NCBI GenBank assembly: GCA_040900345.1
Contig: JBBDZE010000008.1
Location: 1 to 45,933 of the forward strand
Direction of reading: 5' to 3'
DNA: 45,933 bases
Source: JBBDZE01 sp040900345
GTDB lineage: Bacteria; Patescibacteriota; Minisyncoccia; Spechtbacterales; 2-12-FULL-38-22
Within the stretch, counting starts at the first letter, position 1. Every line of letters begins with the position of its first letter. Below the pieces are notes generated by a model. The model was not told the origin of the DNA, did no database searches, and worked only from the letters and a program-made list of their open reading frames with translations. Of this stretch, positions 40,176-45,933 are shown in pieces. A program made the translations under genes and the position numbers.

Positions 40176-40278
40176 TGCGCGCACGTTTCTACACGTTTGT
40201 CGATGAACGTGGTAGTATATAAATAATTATTGTAGCGGGGCCAGTGACATTTTACGTGGCTTCCGCTATGGATATCGT

Positions 40279-40806
40279 ATGAAAAAGGAAAACTTATTTT
40301 TTGCCGTTGCTATACTTGTTTTGGCGGGGGTTGCCGTTGCGCTAGGATACGCGATTTATCAAACAAGCGTGGGAGGAAATAACGCCACGGATGAAGACGC
40401 TCCTTCCGGTAATGGCCAAACGAACGAAACGCTTACCGATGAAGAAATTGTTCTTCAGCCGCCCCAGGAAGACGCAAGTCCCGAAGAAAAAGATGCTCAT
40501 TTTTCCGCGGCTCAACGTATTGCGGTGGAAGGAAATTCGGTAACGCTTACTGAGTGCAAGGCCGATCCGCTCGTGTTAGCGCTGAGCATGGATGACCGCA
40601 TTACCCTGGTCAATGAAAGCGACGTTGCGATAGAAATAAGTCGTGATGCAGGCGTATTTCTGTACCGTGTGCCGGCAAACGACTCCCGAACAGTTGAGAC
40701 GGACTTCGCAGTACACGGGAATGGCCTGTATGGTTACCGTTGTGGGGCGGAGGAAAATGATGCGTTCGGTGATGGAGTGGGCGGTTTCTTCTTGATTGGA
40801 GGATAA
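40279..40806 (+). CDS. Divergent cupredoxin-like membrane-anchored protein
   Basis: 175 residues. Anchor helix about 7-27, acidic low-complexity linker (about 35-75), then a ~90-residue beta domain with D-D-R-I-T-L-V-N-E-S and a terminal Y-G-Y-R-C-G...G-G-F-F-L-I. The W-P-A-S/H-P-x-H and Y-H-D-H motifs of its neighbours are missing; it has two Cys (E-C-K-A-D and Y-R-C-G) that could form a disulfide. It may be a non-metal cupredoxin-fold scaffold. A strong terminator follows. Confidence 0.6.
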   Translation: MKKENLFFAVAILVLAGVAVALGYAIYQTSVGGNNATDEDAPSGNGQTNETLTDEEIVLQPPQEDASPEEKDAHFSAAQRIAVEGNSVTLTECKADPLVLALSMDDRITLVNESDVAIEISRDAGVFLYRVPANDSRTVETDFAVHGNGLYGYRCGAEENDAFGDGVGGFFLIGG

Positions 40807-40820
40807 TTTTAGCGATTGCA

Positions 40821-40854
40821 AACAACGCCTTTTTGGAAAAGGCGTTGTTTTTGT
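40821..40854 (+). terminator. Intrinsic terminator
   Basis: A 13-bp stem aacaacgcctttt/aaaaggcgttgtt with a 3-nt loop, followed by a T-rich tract (ttttgtt), 15 bp after the preceding stop. Confidence 0.85.
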
Positions 40855-40944
40855 TGGGGAGGGCGAGCCAAAGGCATTGCCAGGACAGTGAGTTGATTTT
40901 TCTTACGGTAGGACTGACGCAGAGCTATGTCTGCACCTGAAATA

Positions 40945-40953
40945 TGCTATACT
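40945..40953 (+). promoter_or_regulatory. Extended -10 promoter
   Basis: TGcTATACT, pointing towards the broken cupredoxin gene and protein 8. Probably still used for protein 8. Confidence 0.45.
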
Positions 40954-40990
40954 CTCAGAAAACAGCCATGAGACAGCAGGTGCTTGATAT

Positions 40991-41241
40991 ATGCATGGGG
41001 CGGTTGCGGTAGGTTGTGGGGCTCAACCGGCCCTTGTGTATGCTTCTAAAATGCATCGCATCGGTATCAAGGAGGAGGGCTTTTGCCTTCCGACAGTACC
41101 GTCTTGCGAGGGGATTCAACTACCTTTGTCCACGAAGGGGCGCGTCTACTGGCCGGCTCCCATGTGCACCCTGTTCATCAAATTTTCCTGGAGCCTGACT
41201 CGCGCACGTCGTGCCGTGCGGGTGCGCATACCATCTCCTAA
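40991..41241 (+). pseudogene. Broken cupredoxin-like gene
   Basis: Fragments of the local cupredoxin signature are spread over two frames: M-H-R-I-G-I-K-E-E-G-F (frame of 40991), L-P-S-D-S-T-V-L-R-G-D-S-T-T-F-V-H-E (next frame), R-V-Y-W-P-A (first frame) and S-H-V-H-P-V-H-Q-I-F (next frame), ending at TAA 41239. Joined together they follow the normal order of strands and His residues. At least three frameshifts are needed, so this is decay and not one sequencing error. The Y-H-D-H part is lost. Confidence 0.65.
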
Positions 41242-41247
41242 ATCCTT

Positions 41248-42786
41248 ATGCGTCCTATCTTTTTTCTTGCCAGCCTGAGCCTGTTCCTGGGTATGCCCCT
41301 TGTTGCCGCAGCGCATACCGGCGACACCGAAGGGGCGGTTATCCATATGGACGAAAGCGGGTATCGTCCCGCAGACGTTACCATACCGCAAGGGGAAACG
41401 GTAACATTCGAAAACGTCGCCGGACACTCCTGGCCGGCTTCCAATATCCACCCCACGCACCGGGCGTATCCTGAGTCGGGACTCGACCAATGCGGTACCA
41501 GCGAAGAAGAAAAAGCATTTGACGCGTGCCGCGCGCTTGCGCCAGGAGAGTCCTATACCTTTCGGTTCGTGCATGCCGGCGAGTGGCGCTACCATGATCA
41601 CCTTGATCCGCGCCTCAAGGGCACGATAATCGTTACCGCCGTTGAAGGGTTCGCCGAGGCACAGAGCACCGAGGACGAAGCGAAGCACAGCATCTGGCGG
41701 GCAGTAGGGGACTTTTTGGGTGGCACGTGGAGCTGGCTTACGGGTCTTTTTACGGAAGAACCAGATACGCCTGAAGGCATCACCTATCGGGAAGATATTA
41801 CGAGGGATGCCGATATCTTAGCGGGGGGCGCGGGAAGTGAGAGTATACTGTACTCGTACGTTCGAAAGTTCGGACCAGCGGCGGCCACAAAGCGTGCCAA
41901 CGAGCTGCAGGCCCACTACGGGAGCTGCCATCAAGCGGCGCATGATATCGGTAAGTACGCCTATCTGCTGGAAGGAGCGAAGGCGTTTCAGTCCTGTAGC
42001 GCCGAGTGTCATTCGGGCTGCTATCACGGGGCCACCGAAAATTACTTCCGCGACCAGGGCACGGCGAACCTTATCCAGAATATAAGCGTCATATGCAGCA
42101 GCGACCTCAATCCCTTTTTCTCTCATCAGTGCGTGCATGGTATCGGGCATGGGCTGATGGCCTGGGCAGATTATGACATTTTCGAAGCACTCGAAAACTG
42201 TAGCAGGTTGCCCAACTTACGCGAGTCCTGCTACACGGGTGCCTATATGGAAAACATCGTTGGCGGCCTTGCTTTCGATCAGGGACACATTACCGAGTAT
42301 CTAAGCGACGATCCCCACATGCCATGTAATGTTGTTGATGAGCCGTATAAATCTTCGTGCTACTTTTATCAAACATCCCGGATGGTGCAGCTGTTTGCGG
42401 GGGACTTTGGCAAGGTTGCAGACGCGTGTCTTGAGGCGCCAAAACAGTACCACGCTGTGTGCTTTCAGAGTATGGGGCGCGATGCAAGCGGACGGCACCC
42501 CGATCCGTCCGACGCCATTGCCGCATGCCGAAATGCGCCGGCCGGGACGAGCCAAACACAGTGCTTCATTGGGATTGCGCAAAATGCGCTGTGGGATGAA
42601 AGCGGGCAGGACGACGCCCTCGCATTGTGCGGTGCATTTGCAAATACCGAAGAGGAGGCGGTTTGTTACGGGACGCTTTTTGCGCGCGCCCCCGATGTTT
42701 TTTCAAGCGCAAGCAAACAGCGTGCCTTTTGCGATAAAATGAAACAGCCCTACCGCGACCAGTGTTATGCGCAGGCAGAGATTTGA
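41248..42786 (+). CDS. Cupredoxin-CHG fusion protein 8, with signal peptide
   Basis: 512 residues. A cleavable signal peptide (1-22, ending V-A-A-A before H23-T-G-D) instead of an anchor. Cupredoxin-like domain about 28-130: W62-P-A-S, H68-P-T-H71, W113-R-Y-H116-D-H118-L, with an insert containing C82 and C94. A linker follows (about 135-215), with a possible amphipathic or membrane-touching stretch near 150-168 (W-R-A-V-G-D-F-L-G-G-T-W). CHG core: C227-H228-x3-H232, C250, C254, C258-Y-H260-G-A-x-E, C295-V-H297-G-I-G-H301-G. Cys-pair repeats run to the C terminus (D-Q-C-Y-A). Unlike proteins 6 and 7 it should be released or held by the linker. Predicted mature N terminus is His. Confidence 0.78.
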   Translation: MRPIFFLASLSLFLGMPLVAAAHTGDTEGAVIHMDESGYRPADVTIPQGETVTFENVAGHSWPASNIHPTHRAYPESGLDQCGTSEEEKAFDACRALAPGESYTFRFVHAGEWRYHDHLDPRLKGTIIVTAVEGFAEAQSTEDEAKHSIWRAVGDFLGGTWSWLTGLFTEEPDTPEGITYREDITRDADILAGGAGSESILYSYVRKFGPAAATKRANELQAHYGSCHQAAHDIGKYAYLLEGAKAFQSCSAECHSGCYHGATENYFRDQGTANLIQNISVICSSDLNPFFSHQCVHGIGHGLMAWADYDIFEALENCSRLPNLRESCYTGAYMENIVGGLAFDQGHITEYLSDDPHMPCNVVDEPYKSSCYFYQTSRMVQLFAGDFGKVADACLEAPKQYHAVCFQSMGRDASGRHPDPSDAIAACRNAPAGTSQTQCFIGIAQNALWDESGQDDALALCGAFANTEEEAVCYGTLFARAPDVFSSASKQRAFCDKMKQPYRDQCYAQAEI

Positions 42787-42840
42787 TAATCTCCATGAGG
42801 TTATCCACCCTCTCTGGTTTGTGTAGCGAGAACTTCACGG

Positions 42841-42846
42841 TATAAT
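42841..42846 (+). promoter_or_regulatory. Promoter -10 element
   Basis: Perfect TATAAT with a weak -35 (ttgtgt at 42819-42824, 16-bp spacer). Start predicted near 42853, about 29 nt before ATG 42882. Confidence 0.5.
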
Positions 42847-42881
42847 AACGGTATACAAGAGGCACTATCTTTGTTCCTGTG

Positions 42882-43301
42882 ATGTCTATCAAAACCATTA
42901 GTGTTGTCATTATTGTTGGCGTCGTAGCGTTGGTTTTGGCATGGGCGTTTTGGTTGAAGGGCGATACACCCGCCGAAGATGCTACCGACACCAACCAAGA
43001 GGAAACCATTGCCGGCGCCGAAAACAGCTCGATTATTATTCGCATGACGAGCAGGGGGTTTGAACCCAGCGAAGCCACCATCAAAAAGGGCGACTCGGTT
43101 GTCTGGATGAATGCCGACGACGAAGACCGCTGGCCGGCATCCGATACCCATCCTACTCACACGATCTATCCGGGCTTTGATCCGCAACAGCCCATTGCAG
43201 AGGGCGAAAGCTGGATTTTTGTTTTTGACCGTGTCGGCACGTGGGGCTTCCATGAGCATCTCAATCCAAGTTTGGGCGGCACAATAACGGTAACGGACTA
43301 A
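42882..43301 (+). CDS. Small membrane-anchored cupredoxin-like protein 3
   Basis: 139 residues from ATG 42882 (a GTG one codon upstream is possible). Anchor helix about 5-24, acidic linker, cupredoxin-like domain with K-K-G-D-S-V-V-W, W-P-A-S-D-T-H-P-T-H-T-I-Y-P, G-F-D-P-Q-Q-P and W-G-F-H-E-H-L-N-P. The Y-H-D-H motif has become F-H-E-H but both His remain. The next gene begins 2 bp after the stop. Confidence 0.78.
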   Translation: MSIKTISVVIIVGVVALVLAWAFWLKGDTPAEDATDTNQEETIAGAENSSIIIRMTSRGFEPSEATIKKGDSVVWMNADDEDRWPASDTHPTHTIYPGFDPQQPIAEGESWIFVFDRVGTWGFHEHLNPSLGGTITVTD

Positions 43302-43303
43302 CA

Positions 43304-44218
43304 ATGGCAACACCCCCCCACCGGCCGATTGACAGCGCTACCATAGAAAATGCTTTGCGCAATCCTTTGCTCGTTGGTTTTGCCGCCGCGTTTCTTTTGG
43401 TGGTAGGAACACTGGGAGTTGTATGGGTGATGCTGGGCACCTCCCCCGAGCCAGAAGAACCCGAGCAGCAAAATGTCGGGCTGGGTAACCGCGTATTTAC
43501 ACCGGAAGATATTGAGGCGCAAAATCGCCGCCTTCTTGCCTATCAGCAGGAAGGTATTACCGACGAGCGTCTTGCAGAACTGCGTACCGAGCGCATCCGG
43601 TTGTTGTACTATGCCCACGAACACGATATCAGCATTTCAGACGAAGAATGGAATGAGCGTGTTGTAGCGCGCGCCGATCAGCGCCTTACCTTTGGCGCTG
43701 GATGGAGCGATGAGGAATGGCGCGATGTGCTATGGTGGCAGCTGCTACGGGAGAAACTGCAGGATGCCTCAAGCGGCGACCGTTTCGGCGAAGCAATGAG
43801 TATTCGCTGGGATGTCTATACCGAAGCACTGACACCAGCGGTTGTTGCCGCTAAGATGCCCGTCGGACGAGCGTATATCGAGAATGCCAGAGAGCAGCTG
43901 CAGGACGGAGAGATCGAGCGCCTCTACGACTTTTACCGCGACCACGCCAATCCTCAGAGGTTCAACCTGACCGATGGCAATGCGTATCAGCTGCAGTATA
44001 ACGGGTGGGACCCGACCACGCAGGAATATGCATACTTTGACCCTATGACCAGCAACGAGGCAGTTCTCAGCGCAGCCGCAGCGTCGTTTCCCCTTATCAG
44101 CTCGGTGCAGTGCACGGAAGGGGGCTGCAATCTCTATCACATAGTAGAAGGAGACGAGCAGCTCATTGCTGACGAAGAAGCCATTTCCGGTATTCGTTTT
44201 TCACCGATTCTTTTCTAG
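43304..44218 (+). CDS. Membrane-anchored protein with SurA-N-like helical domain
   Basis: 304 residues. Anchor helix about 22-46, acidic Pro-rich linker, then a helical region (about 60-200) rich in Glu/Arg with the pattern R-T-E-R-I-R-L-L-Y-Y-A-H-E-H-D-I-S-I-S-D-E-E-W, reminiscent of the N-terminal chaperone domain of SurA/PrsA foldases. The C-terminal ~90 residues contain Y-F-D-P-M-T and two Cys (V-Q-C-T-E-G-G-C). A parvulin catalytic motif is not recognisable. Directly coupled to cupredoxin 3 (2-bp gap), so a chaperone for the disulfide-rich secreted proteins is an attractive guess, no more. Confidence 0.5.
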   Translation: MATPPHRPIDSATIENALRNPLLVGFAAAFLLVVGTLGVVWVMLGTSPEPEEPEQQNVGLGNRVFTPEDIEAQNRRLLAYQQEGITDERLAELRTERIRLLYYAHEHDISISDEEWNERVVARADQRLTFGAGWSDEEWRDVLWWQLLREKLQDASSGDRFGEAMSIRWDVYTEALTPAVVAAKMPVGRAYIENAREQLQDGEIERLYDFYRDHANPQRFNLTDGNAYQLQYNGWDPTTQEYAYFDPMTSNEAVLSAAAASFPLISSVQCTEGGCNLYHIVEGDEQLIADEEAISGIRFSPILF

Positions 44219-44233
44219 TCTCGCTACACAACA

Positions 44234-44268
44234 GAAGCAAAACCGCGCCAAAGGCGCGGTTTTGCTTC
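44234..44268 (+). terminator. Strong hairpin terminator
   Basis: A 16-bp perfect stem gaagcaaaaccgcgcc/ggcgcggttttgcttc with an AAA loop, 15 bp after the stop of the preceding gene. The T-tract is inside the right arm. Confidence 0.75.
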
Positions 44269-44274
44269 GAGATG

Positions 44275-44303
44275 TTGACAAAAGATATTATGCAACGTAT
44301 GGT
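44275..44303 (+). promoter_or_regulatory. Promoter of the HExxH gene
   Basis: TTGACA (44275-44280), 17-bp spacer, TATGGT (44298-44303), directly after the terminator hairpin. Confidence 0.65.
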
Positions 44304-44343
44304 ATAAGTTGCAACGGAGGTTTGAACATGAAAGGGGGCAGCG

Positions 44344-45324
44344 ATGTTCTCAACGATCTGCCGAAGGGCAGCCCTAGCTGTCTTTCTGGCCATTATCGTG
44401 TCGGTGGCAGGTATTGCTCCGGCACACGCCGACCATGACGCGATGGTTCGCATCAGCCCCCTGCCGGCTGAAGGGCTGGGTGCCGGCATCTATACCGGCA
44501 TCATCGAGCAGCAGGCGTCGTTGGAGGCGCTCGAAGCAGCGCTCGCGCGCTACAACACCAATCTCGAACACCCCCTCGGACAGGGCGGCTGCGGTCTGCA
44601 GTCGGTCTGGAGCGTCCGCAACGGCCGCATCATCGGCGCCATTTTGGGGGCTCCCGTCTTTGTCAACCGGGAGTTCCTGGGGCACTTCCCAGGCGGCACG
44701 TTATCCGCAGGCGAAATCGTGATTGTCGTCTGCACATTCTTGCCGCCCGGCACGGGAGGCCCGGGGCAAGGTGGAGGAACGGTCGTGGTGCCGCAAGGAT
44801 GCGATCCCTGGCCGGAGGGCGTGGTGCCCGTATACCATGCACTGGAGCTTGCGGAGCTGGAAAGGGCTTGCCTGCGCTTGTTTGATGGGCCGGACGACGA
44901 AGACATCCCTGCTGGCTCGCGCGATGCGCTTGTCGTGCGGTCGCTCCTCATCGGCAACGATGGGAGCATTCTCGCACTGAGGTCGGCTATCGCGACCTAT
45001 TTGGGCAATCTGGTCCACGAGATGTGCCATTTGCGGGAAGACCTCGAAATAGCCCGCCTTGGCACGCAGGGGAACTGGTTGAGTACGCCAGCGGGCATTG
45101 ATTTCATCGTCCGCACCAAGTGGCATCGCGAAAACTATTTCTGGGTGGGTGACGAGGACTGGGCGCCCAACCCCGTCGAGGACGCGGCCAATGCCTGCGC
45201 CTCGTTCTACCTGGGGCACTTTGAGCAGCCCTATCCACCTGGGTTTGCTCGGTTCCCGGTTGAAGAGATTGAGGCCCGCGCCGTTTGGGCCCGTGAGTGG
45301 CGTCCGCCGCTTCGCGAACGCTAG
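44344..45324 (+). CDS. Secreted protein with HExxH zinc-metalloprotease-like motif
   Basis: 326 residues. Signal peptide 1-29 (cleavage after A-H-A, before D-H-D-A). The first part has paired Cys and a G/P-rich linker (G-T-G-G-P-G-Q-G-G-G). The second half has L-V-H225-E-M-C-H229-L-R-E-D-L-E, an HExxH zinc motif, and about 25-40 residues on W-H-R-E-N-Y and E-D-A-A-N-A-C-A. The third ligand cannot be fixed. No family recognised. The gene has its own promoter and terminators on both sides, higher GC and a different codon style from the CHG genes, so it may be a separate acquisition. A GGAGG at 44316-44320 is placed for an overlapping out-of-frame ATG at 44328 (36 codons, ending 44438), not for this start. 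Confidence 0.65.
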   Translation: MFSTICRRAALAVFLAIIVSVAGIAPAHADHDAMVRISPLPAEGLGAGIYTGIIEQQASLEALEAALARYNTNLEHPLGQGGCGLQSVWSVRNGRIIGAILGAPVFVNREFLGHFPGGTLSAGEIVIVVCTFLPPGTGGPGQGGGTVVVPQGCDPWPEGVVPVYHALELAELERACLRLFDGPDDEDIPAGSRDALVVRSLLIGNDGSILALRSAIATYLGNLVHEMCHLREDLEIARLGTQGNWLSTPAGIDFIVRTKWHRENYFWVGDEDWAPNPVEDAANACASFYLGHFEQPYPPGFARFPVEEIEARAVWAREWRPPLRER

Positions 45325-45345
45325 AAAAGGAGACGAGATTCGAGG

Positions 45346-45378
45346 AGAGGAGGCCGCAGGGCCTCCTCTTTTTCTTTG
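45346..45378 (+). terminator. Intrinsic terminator
   Basis: A 10-bp GC-rich stem agaggaggcc/ggcctcctct, 4-nt loop, then ttttctttg. 21 bp after the HExxH stop. Confidence 0.9.
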
Positions 45379-45721
45379 CGGATTTTGCGCAGGTGTGAAT
45401 AACTCGGAACCAAAAGTGTTGGCACTGTGCTATAGTGGTAGTGTTACACGCATAGAAAGGATGCGGTTTCTCTCTTTGTCTGCCCCTATCATATGAGTCC
45501 AGAAATCGAAAAAAAGATTACGAAATTTCTGTAGGGTGCGACAGGACTTCATTGTATTGCTACGATGATATTATCGTGTTGTTCGCAAAGGAATCCCGCT
45601 CGGATACTGTTTTTACATAGCGAAGGGAGACGCGCGCTGATTCAAAAAAGAGTTCTGCAAGACAAAGTCAGTAAAGCTTAGAAGCGCACGTAATAGTGGT
45701 GTACGAAGCAAAACAACGTTT
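45379..45721. other. Intergenic region before the QSSYY-repeat gene
   Basis: 343 bp. A TGcTATAGT extended -10 lies near 45431-45439. A 13-codon frame starting ATG 45494 ends at TAG and continues open for ~50 more codons; no homolog is recognised, and it is not called as a gene. Confidence 0.3.
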
Positions 45722-45933
45722 ATGAGACTGATGGCAAATAGGAGGCGGGCGATAGTAATTCTTTTCTTTTGCATACTTCTTGGCGCAAGTTTTTTTTCTT
45801 GGGTGCAGGGCACTCAAGAGGCGCATGGTCAAAAATACGGCCAGTCTTCCTATTACAGCCAGTCTTCCTATTACAGACAGTCCTCTTATTACAGCCAGTC
45901 CGCCTACTATTGGCAATCCTCCTACTATTGGCA
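45722..45933 (+). CDS. Secreted QSSYY-repeat protein, 3' end outside the window
   Basis: At least 70 residues. Basic start M-R-L-M-A-N-R-R-R, hydrophobic signal or anchor (about 10-28), then after H-G-Q-K-Y-G a tandem hexapeptide Q-S-[SA]-Y-Y-[SRW], five copies and continuing past the window edge. Tyr/Gln/Ser repeats of this kind suggest an adhesive or fibre-forming extended linker before an unseen C-terminal domain. The DNA repeat unit is 18 bp with codon-level variation, so selection acts on the peptide. Confidence 0.75.
   Translation, partial: MRLMANRRRAIVILFFCILLGASFFSWVQGTQEAHGQKYGQSSYYSQSSYYRQSSYYSQSAYYWQSSYYW

Noticed and set aside
29213..42786. c-type cytochrome interpretation of the Cys/His-rich proteins
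   Set aside because: The CxxCH heme-binding motif is absent; the only similar word, C-S-A-E-C-H in protein 8, is a CX3CH and is not conserved in the paralogs.
34369..43301. Blue (type 1) copper plastocyanin assignment
   Set aside because: No conserved Cys exists in the domain; C82 and C94 in protein 8 are in a private insert.
45494..45690. Gene with an in-frame TAG recoded
   Set aside because: The 13 codons before and ~50 after the TAG have no recognisable homology; known CPR recoding affects UGA, not UAG.
45840..45933. CRISPR array or non-coding tandem repeat
   Set aside because: The 18-bp repeats are in frame behind a signal sequence, vary at codon level and have no spacers; they encode the QSSYY hexapeptide.

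Overview
The window looks like the chromosome of a Candidate Phyla Radiation (Patescibacteria, Parcubacteria-like) bacterium; this is inferred from gene content, since no rRNA or marker phylogeny could be run. Supporting signs are a VirB6/TrbL-like membrane protein and a two-helix TrbC/VirB2-type pilin, a compact NYN/DksA/ComM/EF-P housekeeping set, short palindromes between and inside tRNA genes, a secreted protein built from Q-S-S-Y-Y repeats, and several promoters that place an extended -10 box 7 nt from an ATG (leaderless mRNAs).

Positions 1-16.3 kb are mostly minus-strand core functions: VirB6-like protein (partial), rsmA, a UvrD/PcrA helicase, a LysM/M23 envelope hydrolase (plus strand), comM/yifB, a DksA-type zinc-finger protein, a nucleotidyltransferase-domain protein with a proline-rich membrane protein upstream, pnp, an NYN-domain protein and rpsO. 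Positions 15.7-20.7 kb form a tRNA-rich, rearranged zone: tRNA-Lys(CUU), Arg(UCG), Arg(CCG), Pro(CGG), Val(CAC), Ala(CGC), with the CCA-adding enzyme, mscL, efp and a TrbC-type pilin. Extra tRNA fragments here are broken by hairpin insertions, and a 102-bp element with inverted ends sits between 13-bp direct repeats at tRNA-Arg. Positions 20.7-24.3 kb hold an orphan sensor kinase, a frameshifted IS transposase and apolipoprotein N-acyltransferase (lnt).

The notable part is about 21 kb of plus-strand accessory genes, 24.3-45.3 kb. It starts with two tandem paralogs whose His-His, His, His-x-His and Met residues match the copper ligands of peptidylglycine alpha-hydroxylating monooxygenase (PHM). 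A GT39-like membrane glycosyltransferase and a kinase pseudogene follow. Then come eight copies of a secreted or membrane-anchored Cys/His-rich family that I do not recognise, here called CHG proteins after the core C-x-H-G-x-G-H. Three CHG proteins are fused to an N-terminal cupredoxin-like domain that lacks the type 1 copper cysteine. Three stand-alone copies of that cupredoxin, one broken copy, one divergent copy and a signal-peptide protein with a predicted N-terminal His lie among them. A membrane protein with a helical domain and a secreted HExxH protein close the block.

The simplest reading is an undescribed extracytoplasmic, probably copper-dependent system: PHM-like monooxygenases, cupredoxins as copper or electron carriers, and the CHG family as the expanded partner or effector. 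Fusions, gene order and stop-start overlaps support a functional link. Copper binding and the reaction are inference.
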